From: Marisa cornuarietis
Lineage: Eukaryota; Mollusca; Gastropoda; Architaenioglossa; Ampullariidae
Reading direction: 5' to 3'
DNA length: 64,000 nucleotides
NCBI GenBank assembly: GCA_004794655.1
Contig: SMMW01000025.1
Location: forward strand, 885,001 to 949,000
Positions 63,841 through 64,000 of this stretch are shown in pieces. How positions within the stretch are numbered: the first letter of the stretch is position 1; the number at the start of each line of letters is the position of its first letter. Below the pieces are notes generated by a model. It made no database searches. It had not been told where the DNA came from and was given only the letters and a program-made list of their open reading frames with translations. Both the position numbers and the translations under genes were made by a program.

Positions 63841-64000
63841 ACAGGCTAGAGACCACCCTGTCTATAATCCTTTGACGTTTGGGTTTGACCTCTGTTTGTT
63901 CCTGGACATGCGAGGCACGTTGGATCGTCTCGAAAGGTTGGCGCTGAAGCTAATATAAAGCGGTAAGTATGGCAGGATGCAACGTGGAAATTCGATTTAT

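Noticed and set aside
1..64000. CRISPR arrays, operons, prophage or canonical tRNA/rRNA genes
   Set aside because: Repeats here are microsatellites and transposons; gene structure is eukaryotic; tRNA-like boxes belong to SINEs.

Overview
This is an intron-rich, AT-leaning animal genomic window with dense microsatellites (AC/GT, AG, ATC, GGAT) and many decayed transposons. GT-AG introns, two spliced genes that can be assembled by eye, LINE/SINE/MITE debris and long gene-poor stretches exclude bacteria. The mixture fits a lophotrochozoan invertebrate, most likely a gastropod mollusc; the taxon is an inference, and no sequence search was possible.

Two genes are well supported and converge on each other. 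On the + strand, 14048-21869 encodes in 14 coding exons a complete 543-residue mitochondrial N-acetylglutamate synthase (NAGS), with a basic transit peptide, an amino-acid-kinase-like domain and a C-terminal acetyltransferase domain. Its leader holds a 54-codon upstream ORF ending 7 nt before the start codon. On the - strand, 31914-27868 encodes in 4 coding exons a 386-residue protein with about 10-11 membrane segments, resembling the drug/metabolite (nucleotide-sugar) transporter superfamily but not identifiable by me. The roughly 6 kb between their stop codons is 3' UTR or intergenic DNA with repeat fragments.

The rest is mostly repeat-derived or unexplained. 0-13.6 kb: a MITE (518-780), a 5'-truncated LINE with target-site duplication (1897-2662), microsatellites, a perfect RFX X-box palindrome (8643-8656), then a pile of elements directly upstream of NAGS: a hAT MITE nested in a LINE (11582-11746), a 425-bp hAT-like element (12569-12993), a 271-bp long-TIR MITE (13047-13317) and a tRNA-derived SINE (13323-13638). 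32-42 kb: a roughly 297-bp tandem duplication, a second LINE family with a 13-bp target-site duplication (36587-37168), and a compact promoter-like cluster (YY1-type, CRE, TCTCGCGAGA) at 42267-42328. 42-64 kb: no convincing coding gene, a second copy of the first MITE in opposite orientation (52527-52792), LINE fragments, a dead Tc1-like transposase (57887-58690), and a possible 5' exon pair at the right edge ending in a short MGNC-starting ORF.

I found no operon-like or multi-gene novel system. The best leads are the unidentified membrane protein, the NAGS upstream ORF, the orphan promoter at 42.3 kb and the nested elements whose boundaries can be read exactly.
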